Shown: positions 52,155 through 64,000 of the stretch, in pieces
Layout: each line of letters begins with the position of its first letter
Position numbering within the stretch: the first letter of the stretch is position 1
DNA from: Ulota crispa
Taxonomy: Eukaryota > Streptophyta > Bryopsida > Orthotrichales > Orthotrichaceae
DNA length: 64,000 bases
Direction: 5' to 3'
Assembly (NCBI GenBank): GCA_963920765.1
Contig: OY987254.1
Span: 21,001-85,000, forward strand
Made by a program: the position numbers and the translations under genes
Notes under the pieces: model-generated
What the model saw: only the letters and a program-made list of their open reading frames with translations
Database searches by the model: none
Told to the model about the DNA's origin: nothing

Positions 52155-53681
52155 ATGGGTTTGCCTTGGTATCGTGTTCATACTGTTGTACTAAATGATC
52201 CCGGTCGTTTAATTGCTGTACATTTAATGCATACTGCTTTAGTTTCTGGCTGGGCTGGTTCTATGGCTTTATATGAATTAGCTGTTTTTGATCCTTCCGA
52301 TCCTATTTTGGATCCAATGTGGAGACAAGGTATGTTTGTTATACCTTTTATGACTCGTTTAGGTATCACAAAATCTTGGGGAGGTTGGAGTATTACTGGA
52401 GAAACTGTTAATAATGCAGGTATTTGGAGTTACGAAGGTGTAGCTGCAGTACACATTGTATTATCAGGGTTATTATTTTTAGCAGCAATTTGGCATTGGG
52501 TATTTTGGGATTTAGAATTATTTCGCGATGAACGTACAGGAAAACCTTCTTTGGATTTGCCTAAAATTTTTGGGATTCATTTATTTTTATCAGGCGTTCT
52601 TTGCTTTGCCTTTGGAGCGTTTCATGTAACAGGTCTATTTGGTCCTGGTATATGGGTGTCGGATCCTTATGGATTAACTGGAAAAGTACAACCTGTAGTT
52701 CCAGCTTGGGGGGCTGAAGGATTTGATCCTTTTGTTCCAGGAGGAATAGCTTCTCATCACATTGCAGCAGGTATTTTGGGTATATTAGCAGGTTTATTTC
52801 ATCTTAGTGTTCGTCCTCCTCAACGATTATATAAAGGTTTACGTATGGGGAATGTTGAAACTGTTTTATCTAGTAGTATTGCCGCTGTATTTTTTGCTGC
52901 TTTTGTTGTTGCTGGGACTATGTGGTACGGTTCTGCTGCAACTCCGGTAGAATTATTTGGTCCTACTCGTTATCAGTGGGATCAAGGCTTTTTTCAACAA
53001 GAAATAGATCGAAGAATTCGTGCTAGTAAAAATGAAAATCTTAATTTATCCGAAGCTTGGTCTAAAATTCCAGAAAAATTAGCTTTTTATGATTATATTG
53101 GTAATAATCCAGCTAAAGGTGGATTATTTAGAGCAGGTGCAATGGATAATGGAGATGGAATAGCTGTTGGATGGTTAGGCCATGCTGTTTTTAAAGATAA
53201 AGAAGGACATGAACTTTTTGTTCGACGTATGCCTACTTTTTTTGAAACTTTTCCAGTAGTTTTGGTAGATGAAGAAGGAATTGTTAGAGCTGATGTTCCA
53301 TTTAGAAGAGCTGAATCTAAATATAGTGTTGAACAAGTTGGTGTAACTGTCGAATTTTACGGTGGTGAACTTAACGGAGTAAGTTTTAGTGATCCAGCTA
53401 CTGTAAAAAAATATGCTCGACGTGCTCAATTAGGTGAAATTTTTGAATTTGATCGTGCTACTTTAAAATCAGATGGTGTTTTTCGTAGTAGTCCGCGAGG
53501 TTGGTTTACTTTTGGTCATGCTACATTTGCTCTTCTTTTCTTTTTTGGTCATATTTGGCATGGTGCTAGAACTTTATTTAGAGATGTTTTTGCTGGTATT
53601 GATCCAGATCTAGATGCACAACTAGAATTTGGAGCATTTCAGAAATTAGGAGACTCTACTACTAAAAAACAAACAGTTTAA
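52155..53681 (+). CDS. psbB: Photosystem II CP47 antenna protein
   Basis: A 508-residue inner antenna protein with six membrane helices, many chlorophyll-binding His residues and a large lumenal loop. It starts [19 protein letters not shown] and ends [23 protein letters not shown] ribosome-binding site lies about 10 nt upstream. It heads the psbB-psbT-psbH-petB-petD operon. Confidence 0.99.
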   Translation: MGLPWYRVHTVVLNDPGRLIAVHLMHTALVSGWAGSMALYELAVFDPSDPILDPMWRQGMFVIPFMTRLGITKSWGGWSITGETVNNAGIWSYEGVAAVHIVLSGLLFLAAIWHWVFWDLELFRDERTGKPSLDLPKIFGIHLFLSGVLCFAFGAFHVTGLFGPGIWVSDPYGLTGKVQPVVPAWGAEGFDPFVPGGIASHHIAAGILGILAGLFHLSVRPPQRLYKGLRMGNVETVLSSSIAAVFFAAFVVAGTMWYGSAATPVELFGPTRYQWDQGFFQQEIDRRIRASKNENLNLSEAWSKIPEKLAFYDYIGNNPAKGGLFRAGAMDNGDGIAVGWLGHAVFKDKEGHELFVRRMPTFFETFPVVLVDEEGIVRADVPFRRAESKYSVEQVGVTVEFYGGELNGVSFSDPATVKKYARRAQLGEIFEFDRATLKSDGVFRSSPRGWFTFGHATFALLFFFGHIWHGARTLFRDVFAGIDPDLDAQLEFGAFQKLGDSTTKKQTV

Positions 53682-53843
53682 ATTAATTTAATAAGTTTTT
53701 TCTATTTTTTTTAGTAAAAAAACAAATTTAATTTAACAAAAAAATAACATATTGATTATTTTTTTTTTTCAAACTTTTTAAAGAAAATCTATTTTCAATT
53801 AGTACGAAAGCTATCTCTATACTTCTCACTTATAATAAAATCT

Positions 53844-53951
53844 ATGGAAGCATTGGTTTATACATTTTTATTGGTAGGTACTTTAGGAATAATTTTTTTT
53901 GCTATTTTTTTTCGTGAACCACCTAAAATTCAAACTAAAGAAAAAAAGTAA
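53844..53951 (+). CDS. psbT: Photosystem II protein T (PsbT)
   Basis: A 35-residue one-helix PSII subunit, [20 protein letters not shown] at the start, ending with a charged tail KIQTKEKK. It lies at the PSII dimer interface. Second gene of the psbB operon. Confidence 0.97.
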   Translation: MEALVYTFLLVGTLGIIFFAIFFREPPKIQTKEKK

Positions 53952-53999
53952 AGTTTTTTAAGTTTATTTTATTTTTTTAACAAAAGTAAAAAATTATGT

Positions 54000-54024
54000 A
54001 CCTTCCCTTTATTTTAGGGAAGGT
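54000..54024. terminator. Hairpin between psbT and psbN
   Basis: ACCTTCCCT (54000-54008) pairs with AGGGAAGGT (54016-54024). A stem-loop between psbT and antisense psbN is a known conserved processing element of the psbB operon. Confidence 0.7.
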
Positions 54025-54038
54025 CTTTAATAATTAAC

Positions 54039-54170
54039 TTAATCTTCATGCTCTTCAAAAGGATCTCTAAGATCTTTAGAAGGTTGTCCAAAAGCTGTAT
54101 AAAGAGAATAACCAGTAAAACTCACAAGTGAACATGAAATAAATATAGCGACTAATGTTGCAGTTTCCAT
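54039..54170 (-). CDS. psbN: Photosystem II biogenesis protein PsbN
   Basis: A 43-residue protein on the strand opposite its operon neighbours, as in all plants. It starts [20 protein letters not shown] and ends [11 protein letters not shown]. It is not a PSII subunit but is needed for PSII assembly and repair (known from tobacco). The longer upstream frame to 54224 is not conserved. Confidence 0.97.
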   Translation of the reverse strand: METATLVAIFISCSLVSFTGYSLYTAFGQPSKDLRDPFEEHED

Positions 54171-54258
54171 TTTTAAGTAGTTCCAAAAGAATGGTTTATT
54201 TTTAATTAATATAATAGTACACAAAGTTAATAAATCTCAACTAATGCAATAAAATTTT

Positions 54259-54483
54259 ATGGCTACACAAATTATTGATGATACTCCTAAAACAAAAGGA
54301 AAACGAAGTGGTTTAGGAGATATATTAAAACCACTTAATTCAGAATATGGAAAAGTTGCTCCGGGATGGGGCACAACACCTTTAATGGGCATTGCAATGG
54401 CATTATTTGCAGTTTTTTTAGTTATTATTCTTGAACTTTATAATTCTTCAGTATTATTAGATGGAGTTCCTGTAAGTTGGTAA
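54259..54483 (+). CDS. psbH: Photosystem II phosphoprotein H (PsbH)
   Basis: A 74-residue subunit starting [20 protein letters not shown], with the N-terminal Thr region that is phosphorylated in plants, one membrane helix and the end LLDGVPVSW. Its stop codon (54481-54483) lies at the edge of a 62-nt palindrome. Confidence 0.98.
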   Translation: MATQIIDDTPKTKGKRSGLGDILKPLNSEYGKVAPGWGTTPLMGIAMALFAVFLVIILELYNSSVLLDGVPVSW

Positions 54484-54543
54484 TAACTTAAAAAGGTTCA
54501 ATAAAAAATTTTAAAATTTTTTATTGAACCTTTTTAAGTTATT
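54482..54543. repeat. 62-nt perfect palindrome starting in the psbH stop codon
   Basis: The 31-nt arms 54482-54512 and 54513-54543 are exact complements with no spacer. It lies between psbH and petB inside the psbB operon, so it probably forms the processed 3' end of psbH mRNA rather than a full stop to transcription. Confidence 0.8.
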
Positions 54544-54617
54544 ATTTATTTCAAATATGTTTTAGGTATTTAAGGTAGTTTAATCGTGTAATCAATTAAT
54601 TAAAGGGTTTATGGATT

Positions 54618-55861
<1,244 letters not shown>

Positions 55862-56061
55862 ATTATTAGAATGTAATTTTAACAAATTTATATAATGTAG
55901 TAATTTTTTTATATTAAAAAAATACCTACAAATCAAAATTATTTATTGCCATTAGTTTTTTAATACTTTAGGTCTTTAAAAAAATTTATGGATTTTCTGT
56001 ATTTTATTTAAAAGTTTTATTTAAATAAAATATATATTTATTTTTTGAGACAAATTTAATT

Positions 56062-57165
<1,104 letters not shown>

Positions 57166-57192
57166 AATATTAAAATATTAATTTATTTATTA

Positions 57193-57280
57193 TTAATTGT
57201 TTACGACTTAGTTAATATTTAGAGAGAAGTTACTTTAAAGTAACTTCTCTCTAAATATTAACTAAGTCGTAAACAATTAA
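57193..57280. repeat. 88-nt perfect palindrome between petD and rps11 (rpoA site)
   Basis: The 44-nt arms 57193-57236 and 57237-57280 are exact reverse complements with no spacer. In liverworts and most plants rpoA lies here; none of it is visible in the 182 nt between petD and rps11. The element probably serves as the shared 3' end of the two converging operons. Confidence 0.85.
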
Positions 57281-57347
57281 ATTTATTTAATATTTTTATA
57301 AAAAATAAAAAAATAGTTAATTTAACTAATTAACTATTTTTTTTATT

Positions 57348-57740
57348 TTATACACGTCGTTTTTTTGGAGGTCTACATCCATTATGTGGCATAGGAGTTA
57401 CATCACGAACAAAATTTAAAATAATACCACTTCTACGAATAGTTCGTAAAGCTGTATCTCGTCCTGGGCCAGGACCACTAATCATAACTTCTGCTTGTTT
57501 CATACCTTGATCAATCAAAACTCGAATAGCATTTTCTGCGGCAGTTTGAGCTGCAAAAGGTGTACTTTTTTTTGTACCTTTGAAACCACAAGCACCTGCG
57601 GAAGACCAAGAAACAGCTTGTCCGCGTATATCTGTTACAGTAACAATTGTATTGTTAAAACTTGCTTGAATATGAATAACTCCTTTAGGTATTCTACGTT
57701 TACCTTTACGTAAACTAATTTTTTTTACTAATTTTGGCAT
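57348..57740 (-). CDS. rps11: 30S ribosomal protein S11
   Basis: A 130-residue S11 with the conserved core [20 protein letters not shown] and the C-terminus [13 protein letters not shown]. It forms part of the mRNA exit platform of the small subunit. With rpoA missing it is the last gene of the ribosomal protein operon. Confidence 0.98.
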   Translation of the reverse strand: MPKLVKKISLRKGKRRIPKGVIHIQASFNNTIVTVTDIRGQAVSWSSAGACGFKGTKKSTPFAAQTAAENAIRVLIDQGMKQAEVMISGPGPGRDTALRTIRRSGIILNFVRDVTPMPHNGCRPPKKRRV

Positions 57741-57860
57741 AATTATTTGTTTATTTCAAAAAGTTATTGTATTTTAATATTTTTATATACTTGTTTTAAA
57801 TAAAAGTCTATATAAAAAAGATTTACATATATTTTTTATAATTTTATTAAAAGCTTATAA

Positions 57861-57974
57861 TTATCCTTGTCTTTGTTTATGTTTTGGATTAGAACAAACT
57901 ACCATAATTCTTTTTCGTCTACGAATTAATCGACAATTATCACAAATTTTTTTAACAGAAGCACGAACTTTCAT
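57861..57974 (-). CDS. rpl36: 50S ribosomal protein L36
   Basis: A 37-residue protein, [20 protein letters not shown] at the start, with the zinc-binding Cys/His set (CDNC, then C and H in [12 protein letters not shown]). It lies between infA and rps11. Confidence 0.98.
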   Translation of the reverse strand: MKVRASVKKICDNCRLIRRRKRIMVVCSNPKHKQRQG

Positions 57975-58072
57975 TTTTATATTCCTATTACTATGTTATT
58001 TATAATATAAAAAAAATTTATATTAAATTTTTTAATTTAGTACAATTTTGATATTTTTGATTTCAAAAAAAA

Positions 58073-58309
58073 TTAACTATTTTGCGATTTAGCACGAAGA
58101 CGATAAGTTATACGTCCTTTAGTTAAGTCATAAGGACTTAATTCTACTTTAACGCGGTCTCCTGGTAATATTCTAATATAATTTCGTCTTATTTTTCCTG
58201 AAATATGAGTTAAAACTTCACATCCATTGTCTAAACAAACTCGAAACATTGCATTAGGAAGTGATTCTGTGACTATACCTTCCATATCAATCAAATTTTG
58301 TTTCTTCAT
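58073..58309 (-). CDS. infA: Translation initiation factor IF-1
   Basis: A 78-residue OB-fold protein starting [20 protein letters not shown] and containing [20 protein letters not shown]. It binds the A site of the small subunit during initiation. It is intact here, though often lost or degraded in angiosperm plastids. Confidence 0.97.
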   Translation of the reverse strand: MKKQNLIDMEGIVTESLPNAMFRVCLDNGCEVLTHISGKIRRNYIRILPGDRVKVELSPYDLTKGRITYRLRAKSQNS

Positions 58310-58425
58310 TAAAGGGAAAATTTCCTTTTTTAATTTAACTAACGTTTAAAAATATAGTACTAGCTAGCTTTTTTTTATTTACAAAGATTTTCCTATACAA
58401 AAGATTTAAATAAAATGTAAATAAA

Positions 58426-58824
58426 TTACCATACATAACATAAAATTTCTCCTCCAATTTGTTTTTCTCGTGCTTCTCGATCTGTCATGATTCCTTGAGA
58501 CGTTGAAAGAATAACAATTCCCATTCCACCTAAAACTTTTGGAATTTCTTTATGATTAGAATACATTCTTAAACCGGGTTTACTAATACGTCGTAAAGTT
58601 GTTATATAAGGTTTTTTTTTTCTTCCTTGATATTTCAAAGTAAAAATTAAAAAAGAATTTTTATTTTCTTGATGTTCTCTAAAATTTTCTATAAAACCTT
58701 CTTGTAATAAAATTTTTCCAATATTTCGAGTAATATTAGTGGCTGGTACTTGAACTGTTTTTGTTTTTTCCAAATTTGCGTTTCTTATAGATGTAATCAT
58801 ATTAGCAATAGTATCGTTACTCAT
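58426..58824 (-). CDS. rps8: 30S ribosomal protein S8
   Basis: A 132-residue S8 starting [18 protein letters not shown] with the conserved C-terminal block [20 protein letters not shown]. It binds the central domain of 16S rRNA. The 295-nt spacer to rpl14 on its 5' side is AT-rich with no gene. Confidence 0.97.
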   Translation of the reverse strand: MSNDTIANMITSIRNANLEKTKTVQVPATNITRNIGKILLQEGFIENFREHQENKNSFLIFTLKYQGRKKKPYITTLRRISKPGLRMYSNHKEIPKVLGGMGIVILSTSQGIMTDREAREKQIGGEILCYVW

Positions 58825-59119
58825 GAAAACTCCTTTTTATTATTAATATAAATAAGCTTTTTTAAATTTATTAAAAATTTTTAATACAAAAAAGTAATTT
58901 TAATTTTTTTTTTATTTTTTTTTCTAATTTTAAAATAAAAATAATTAAAATATGAAATACAAAAAAATACATAAAAATAATATTCATTTATTTTGAATAA
59001 TAATATTAATATTAATATTAAATTTCTTTTTATTTCAAAATTATATAAATAAATACTTTTAAAATTTTATTAATTGAAATTAATAAAAAAAAAGATAAAA
59101 ATTTTTACTTTTTTTTTTT

Positions 59120-59488
59120 TTATAATACCTCAGGAGCTAATGAAACTATTTTAGTAAAATTAAAATCTCTTAATTCTCGTGCAACAGGACCAAAAACACG
59201 TGTTCCTTTAGGGTTTCCTTCTTGATTAATAACAACGGCAGCATTATCATCAAATTGTATAATAGTTCCATTTTTGCGTCTCAGTTCTTTACAAGTTCGT
59301 ACAACTACTGCTCGAACTATTTCCGATTTTTTTAATGGCATATTTGGTACTACTTCTTTAACTACGGCGATGATTATATCACCAATATGTGCATATTTAC
59401 GATTACTTGCGTTTAAAATTTGTATACACATTAATTTTCGTGCTCCACTGTTATCGGCTACATTTAAATAAGTTTGAGGTTGAATCAT
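59120..59488 (-). CDS. rpl14: 50S ribosomal protein L14
   Basis: A 122-residue L14 starting [20 protein letters not shown], with the signature around [20 protein letters not shown]. It forms a bridge to the small subunit. A G/C-rich hairpin lies just upstream of its start. Confidence 0.98.
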   Translation of the reverse strand: MIQPQTYLNVADNSGARKLMCIQILNASNRKYAHIGDIIIAVVKEVVPNMPLKKSEIVRAVVVRTCKELRRKNGTIIQFDDNAAVVINQEGNPKGTRVFGPVARELRDFNFTKIVSLAPEVL

Positions 59489-59501
59489 TTATTTTTTTTA
59501 A

Positions 59502-59529
59502 CCCCCTTTTAAATAAAAAAAAAAGGGGG
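59502..59529 (-). promoter_or_regulatory. G/C-run hairpin upstream of rpl14
   Basis: CCCCCTTTT (59502-59510) pairs with AAAAGGGGG (59521-59529); the G run continues to seven. On the coding strand a GGGGG falls 14-18 nt before the rpl14 ATG, so the stem would hide a possible ribosome-binding site. Confidence 0.45.
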
Positions 59530-59619
59530 GGAGAGAAAAAGAATTACAAAATAAAATCTTACTAATTTTAATTATTTTTATAATTATTGTTTTTTTTTTA
59601 GATAACATTGTAGTTATAT

Positions 59620-60783
59620 TTAATTTTCTTTATTAGTTTTTTTTCTAAGTGTAGTAGTAATAAATTGAGTACGTATAGGCATTTTGTATGCTGCGATTCT
59701 CATAGCCGCTTTAGCAATAGTTTCTGGTATTCCACTTATTTCATAAAGTATTCTACCTGGTTTAACAACAGATACCCAATATTCTGGTGATCCCTTTCCT
59801 GAACCCATACGTGTTTCTGCAGGTCGCATAGTAATAGATTTATCTGGAAATATACGTATCCATAATTTTCCACCACGACGTACATAACGCGTAATTGCTC
59901 GTCGTCCTGCTTCTATTTGTCGAGAAGTAATCCAAGCTGGTTCCAATGCTTGAAGGGCGAATTTACCAAAACAAATAGAATTACCTCGAGTAGATATTCC
60001 TTTCATTCGTCCTCGATGTTGTTTACGAAATTTTGTTCTTTTAGGGTTATAGTCGATTTTTTGTCTCTATTTCAAAATCGGATATGAAGGTTTTCTTTCA
60101 TCCGGCTTCTCATGAAAAATATTATTGTAAATTTTATTTTTTTAATATTCGTTTTTAGTACATAAATTTTAGCAAGTTAGTAAAAAAAGAATAATAATAT
60201 AAAGTACAATGTAAAATTTTATATTAAAGTTTCACGGGCGAATATTAACTCATTTAGTTTTAACTAATAATAACTAGTTAACTAGTTATTACTTTTTTTT
60301 TGTAATTTTTTAAATTTGGTTTTTTTCGCCATCCCATCTAATAATTAAATAGAATTTAATATTTATTTTGTTTAATTATAGATCATGTCGTTTTCATTAC
60401 TTTCAAATAGGCGTTTAGGTTTTTTTTTTTTACAGTGGAGTTTTTTCTTTTTTTTCATCAAATTTATTAGTCTTTTTTGATGCAAAACTTTTTTATTAAC
60501 TATTATTAAAATGAAGTTTTTTTAATTTTTTATTACACTGTTTTTTTTTATTTCAATTTAACCATACAAATTTAATAATAATTTTTTATTTTTTTATTAT
60601 AAAATATTTTTTGCTTCATAAATATTTTTTATGAAAAAAGAATTTAAATGAAATTTAATAATTCATTTATTGAGTTAGTTCAATAAAAAGCAAAGAATTA
60701 GTTTCCAGTTTATATTGGAATTTATTGAGTTTTTTTTGCTGATTAAAAAAAATATCAATTTTAACGACTCACACACTAAGCAT
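59620..60783 (-). CDS. rpl16: 50S ribosomal protein L16, two exons
   Basis: Exon 1 is nine bases (60775-60783, Met-Leu-Ser), followed by a group II intron beginning GTGTGAG at 60774. Exon 2 is 59620-60045 and starts [16 protein letters not shown]. The joined protein is 144 residues and has the conserved [20 protein letters not shown]. The 729-nt intron ends in GACTATAAC. L16 lies near the A site of the large subunit. Confidence 0.96.
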
Positions 60784-60880
60784 AGCAAATTTTTTGAAAT
60801 TTAATAAAATTATAAATATAAATAAATTTTTAAAATAATAAAAACAAATTTAATATTAAGATAAAAAAAATTAAAACACA

Positions 60881-61537
60881 TTATCTTTCATCTTGGAATA
60901 TCCAAATTTTTATTCCTAATACTCCATAAATAGTTTGTGCTGGATAATAACAATAATCAATTTTAGCTCGAAGAGTTTGCAAAGGAACTCTTCCTTCTCT
61001 AGCCCATTCTACACGAGCAATTTCAGCTCCATTAAGACGTCCTGCAATTTGTATTTTAATACCTTTTACATTTGTTTTTTTCGCTAATTCAATAGCTTTT
61101 TTCATAGTTCTTCTAAAAGCAACTCGACTTTCTAATTGTAAAGCAATATATTCTGCAAGAATATTAGGTTCTCCATATGGCTTTGTTATTTCTGTTAAAG
61201 TCATTTGAAGTTTTTGATCTCCGGAAGTTAACATACTTTGTACATCTTTTTTTAATTGTTCAATACCACGACTACGATTTTTTATCAATAATGCAGGAAA
61301 TCCGGTTTGTATTTCAACTTGAATCAAATCTGTTTTTCTTTTTATTTCAATACGTGCAATTCCTCCATAATTTGAAGAATTTCTTATATTTTTGTATATA
61401 TAATCTTCAATACAAGAACGTATTTTTTGATCTTCTTGCAAAAGTTTAGAGTAATTTTTTGGTTTTGCAAACCAATAAGAATGATGGTTTTGATTCACAC
61501 CAAGACGAAAACCAAGTGGATTAATTTTTTGTCCCAT
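60881..61537 (-). CDS. rps3: 30S ribosomal protein S3
   Basis: A 218-residue S3 starting [20 protein letters not shown], with the C-terminal domain [20 protein letters not shown] and the end [15 protein letters not shown]. It forms part of the mRNA entry channel. The length is normal for land plants. Confidence 0.97.
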   Translation of the reverse strand: MGQKINPLGFRLGVNQNHHSYWFAKPKNYSKLLQEDQKIRSCIEDYIYKNIRNSSNYGGIARIEIKRKTDLIQVEIQTGFPALLIKNRSRGIEQLKKDVQSMLTSGDQKLQMTLTEITKPYGEPNILAEYIALQLESRVAFRRTMKKAIELAKKTNVKGIKIQIAGRLNGAEIARVEWAREGRVPLQTLRAKIDYCYYPAQTIYGVLGIKIWIFQDER

Positions 61538-61593
61538 TCTTTTCTTCCTTTCTAAATGATATTAGTTTTTAAATGATGTTAGCATTACTTTTT

Positions 61594-61953
61594 TTACTGA
61601 TTTTTAGTTTTTACAATAATAGTTATATGACAAGTAGGTTTTTGAATAGGATATCCTCGTCCTTGAGCTCTTGGTTGAAATCTTTTTAAAACAACTCCTT
61701 TGTTTACTTGTGCTTCACTTATAATTAAATTAGCTTTATTAATTTTAAAATTATTACTTGCATTTGCTGCTGCCGAAGAAATTAATTGTAATATAGGATA
61801 ACATGCTCGATAAGGCATAAACTCTAATACCATAAGTGCTTGTTCATATGAAAGACCCCGGATTTGATTAATTACTCTTCGAGCTTTATAAGAAGACATA
61901 CGTATATGTTTGGCTAAAGCTTTGGCTTCTAAATTTTCTTTGTCATGTTTCAT
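61594..61953 (-). CDS. rpl22: 50S ribosomal protein L22
   Basis: A 119-residue L22 with the conserved end [20 protein letters not shown]. It lines the peptide exit tunnel. It starts [20 protein letters not shown]. It lies 17 nt after rps19. Confidence 0.96.
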   Translation of the reverse strand: MKHDKENLEAKALAKHIRMSSYKARRVINQIRGLSYEQALMVLEFMPYRACYPILQLISSAAANASNNFKINKANLIISEAQVNKGVVLKRFQPRAQGRGYPIQKPTCHITIIVKTKNQ

Positions 61954-61970
61954 TGAGCCTTACCTCCTAA

Positions 61971-62249
61971 TTAACGACGAGATTTTTTGTCACTTTTTGC
62001 ATGTCCTCGAAAATTTCGTGTAGGTGCAAATTCTCCTAATTTATGACCTATCATACGATCTGTTATATAAATAGGTAAATGTTCTTGTCCATTATGAACA
62101 GCAATAGTATGTCCAATCATTGTGGGTACAATAGTGGATGCGCGAGACCAAGTAACTATAATTTTTCTTTCTTTTTTTAAATTAAGATTTTCAATTTTTT
62201 TTAGTAAATGGTCAGCTACAAAAGGACCTTTTTTTAGTGAACGTGTCAT
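61971..62249 (-). CDS. rps19: 30S ribosomal protein S19
   Basis: A 92-residue S19 starting [20 protein letters not shown] and ending [13 protein letters not shown]. An ATG two codons earlier (MV) is in frame and could be used; the shorter start fits the family. It binds the head of 16S rRNA. Confidence 0.96.
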   Translation of the reverse strand: MTRSLKKGPFVADHLLKKIENLNLKKERKIIVTWSRASTIVPTMIGHTIAVHNGQEHLPIYITDRMIGHKLGEFAPTRNFRGHAKSDKKSRR

Positions 62250-62305
62250 TACCAACTACCTTTTGTTTTTATGTATATATATATATTTTTTTTTTTCAAA
62301 ATTAA

Positions 62306-63753
62306 TTATCCATTTTTACGCCGACGTAAAATTAAAGGATTACTATATTTTTTAATTTTTCGAGTTCTTGTTCCAAGTGCAGTATGACCCCATGGTGTTA
62401 ATGGTTTTTTTCTTCCAATAGGAGCTCGTCCTTCACCGCCTCCATGAGGATGATCTATAGGATTCATAACAACGCCTCTTACTCGAGGACGTTTTCCTAA
62501 CCATCGTTTTGATCCGGCTTTACCCAAACTTTTATTACTAGTATCAGCATTTCCAATTTGTCCAATTGTAGCTAAAGAATTTTGAGATACTAAACGAACT
62601 TCGCCAGAAGGTAATCGTAAAGTAGCTAATTTACCTTCTTTTGCAATAAGTTTCGCTACAGTTCCAGCAGTTCTGACTAATTGTCCACCTTTTCCAGGTG
62701 TTATTTCTATATTGTGTATAGCAGTGCCTAAAGGCATATTGGTTGAAGTAGACTTTTTTTTTTTTTTATACCGAAATAAAGTCTCTTCCCAAACTGTACA
62801 AGCCTTTCTCAAGGCATACAGCTTTCTAGATGTATATTTTGTTATATAATTGGTAATAATTTTAATTATGATTATTATTTTTTTTAATTATATACATCCT
62901 AGTTTTTTCATCATTTAACGTACTTTTTTGTATAACGTTAAACTGAATGACTTTATAGATTTACGTTAACATTTTTTGTTTAATTAATAACTTAGGAGGC
63001 TTTTTTTTTTTTTTTAAATCACTTTACAGTTTCAAAATTGCCTTTGACCATCAATTTGAATGTGATTAACTTATTTTTATGTATTAAATAAAAAATAAGT
63101 GTTGCCAATATTTTATTATATGCTTAAGTTAAAATAAAAATTTCTCCATATTATAATATCTTTAAATTTTTTATTATCATATTAAAATATTTTAGTAAAA
63201 AATTATAACACAGGCTGTTGTTCCTTTTTAGTTTCCTTTCAAGGTTATGGTAGTAATTTTTTTTTTATTAGTACTTAATTATTGTTAGATTTATAGATTT
63301 TACTGCAAATCTACTTGGTTTTTTCCAATTACGTAAAAAAATAATTCAAACCGCACTCAAAGGTAAGGCATTTCCTATTAAAATAGGAGCTTCATTACTA
63401 GAAATAATTGTATCTCCAATTTTTATTCCGCGAGGATGTAAAATATATCTTTTTTCTCCATCTTCATAATTTACTAAGCATATATTTGCAGTACGATTAG
63501 GATCATATTCAATACTTGTAATGTTTCCTGATATATTTTTTTTATTTCGTCTAAAATCAATTTGACGATATAAACGTTTGTGACCTCCTCCTTTATATCG
63601 GCTAGTAATAATTCCTTGATTATTACGTCCTTGTTTGTTATGTTTTTGAAAAGTTAGTTTTTTTTGTGGATGAGATTTAACTATTTCTTCAAAACTTAGT
63701 ACAGAACGATTTCGTGTGCCCGGAGTATAGGCTTTGTATAAACGTATAGTCAT
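62306..63753 (-). CDS. rpl2: 50S ribosomal protein L2, two exons
   Basis: Exon 1 is 63357-63753, starting [19 protein letters not shown]. The group II intron begins GTGCGGTTTG at 63356. Exon 2 starts at about 62748 and ends at 62306, with the conserved [20 protein letters not shown] including the His needed for peptidyl transfer. The joined length is about 279 residues. The 3' splice site may be 3 nt earlier, because a run of A and AGTCTACT makes it uncertain. Confidence 0.95.
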
Positions 63754-63779
63754 AAATAAGGTAGATAAAATTAAAAAGT

Positions 63780-64000
63780 TTATTTGTTTGAAAATAGTGG
63801 AATAGAATAACCCGATTGAAGTGTAATAATCATTCGTTTATAACGTATTGAATGTCCTATAATTGGACCTATTTTTTTTTTTTTTTTTGGAGGTATATGA
63901 CTATTTATTGCTTTTACTTTTACATTAAAGAAATTTTCAGTCCATTTTTTTATTTGTGTTTTAGTCGATTTTTTATTAACATCAAAAGTATATTGATTTT
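63780..64000 (-). CDS. rpl23: 50S ribosomal protein L23, 5' end cut by window
   Basis: The visible 72 codons end in [11 protein letters not shown] and contain [17 protein letters not shown], which identifies L23, a protein at the exit of the peptide tunnel. The frame is open to the window edge. It lies upstream of rpl2 on the same strand, 26 nt away, as the first gene of the ribosomal operon. Confidence 0.95.
   Translation of the reverse strand, partial: NQYTFDVNKKSTKTQIKKWTENFFNVKVKAINSHIPPKKKKKIGPIIGHSIRYKRMIITLQSGYSIPLFSNK

Noticed and set aside
53175..53429. 84-codon minus-strand ORF opposite psbB
   Set aside because: Antisense shadow with no ribosome-binding site or known family.

Overview
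This window is chloroplast DNA of a land plant, almost certainly a moss. It is very AT-rich and packed with photosystem, cytochrome b6f, ATP synthase, NDH, Rubisco and plastid ribosomal genes. It carries chlB (absent from flowering plants), trnR-CCG and a large ycf2 lying in the single-copy region between trnH and trnD, all bryophyte-type traits. The rpoA gene, which in liverworts and most plants lies between petD and rps11, is missing, as reported for many mosses. The gene order is otherwise liverwort-like and collinear, so the roughly 71-kb inversion known from Funariaceae mosses such as Physcomitrium is not present. No inverted-repeat boundary is seen; the window lies within the large single-copy region and cuts atpA at the left and rpl23 at the right.

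Layout. 1-4300: 3' part of atpA, trnR-UCU, intron-bearing trnG-UCC, psb30, psaM, trnS-GCU, psbI, a decayed trnS-like sequence, psbK, trnQ. 4400-10500: chlB (light-independent chlorophyll synthesis), a 57-codon ORF, trnK with matK in its intron, psbA, trnH. 10800-17700: ycf2. 17900-23300: trnD-Y-E, trnT, overlapping psbD/psbC, trnS-UGA, psbZ, trnG-GCC, trnfM, rps14. 23400-31000: psaB-psaA, two-intron ycf3, trnS-GGA, rps4. 31300-37000: trnT-UGU, trnL-UAA (group I intron), trnF, ndhJ-K-C, trnV-UAC (intron), trnM, atpE-atpB. 37200-45000: rbcL, trnR-CCG, accD, psaI, ycf4, cemA, petA and a frame-disrupted unnamed ORF. 45200-52000: psbJ-L-F-E, petL, petG, trnW, trnP, psaJ, rpl33, rps18, rpl20, the trans-spliced 5' exon of rps12, and two-intron clpP. 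52100-57200: the psbB operon (psbB, psbT, psbH, petB, petD, with psbN opposite). 57300-64000: the ribosomal protein cluster rps11-rpl36-infA-rps8-rpl14-rpl16-rps3-rpl22-rps19-rpl2-rpl23.

The genes form a standard plastid set: PSII, PSI, b6f and ATP synthase for photosynthetic electron flow, NDH for cyclic flow, rbcL for carbon fixation, accD for fatty-acid synthesis, chlB for chlorophyll made in the dark, clpP for proteolysis, ycf3 and ycf4 for PSI assembly, and matK for splicing the group II introns. Operon boundaries are often marked by long, nearly perfect inverted repeats of the kind that stabilise plastid mRNA 3' ends.

I found no unknown multi-gene system, mobile element or CRISPR array. 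The least-explained items are the frameshifted ORF after petA, the 57-codon ORF after chlB, a trnS-like relic, unusual tRNA stem mismatches, and several very long palindromes, one of 88 nt exactly where rpoA would be expected.
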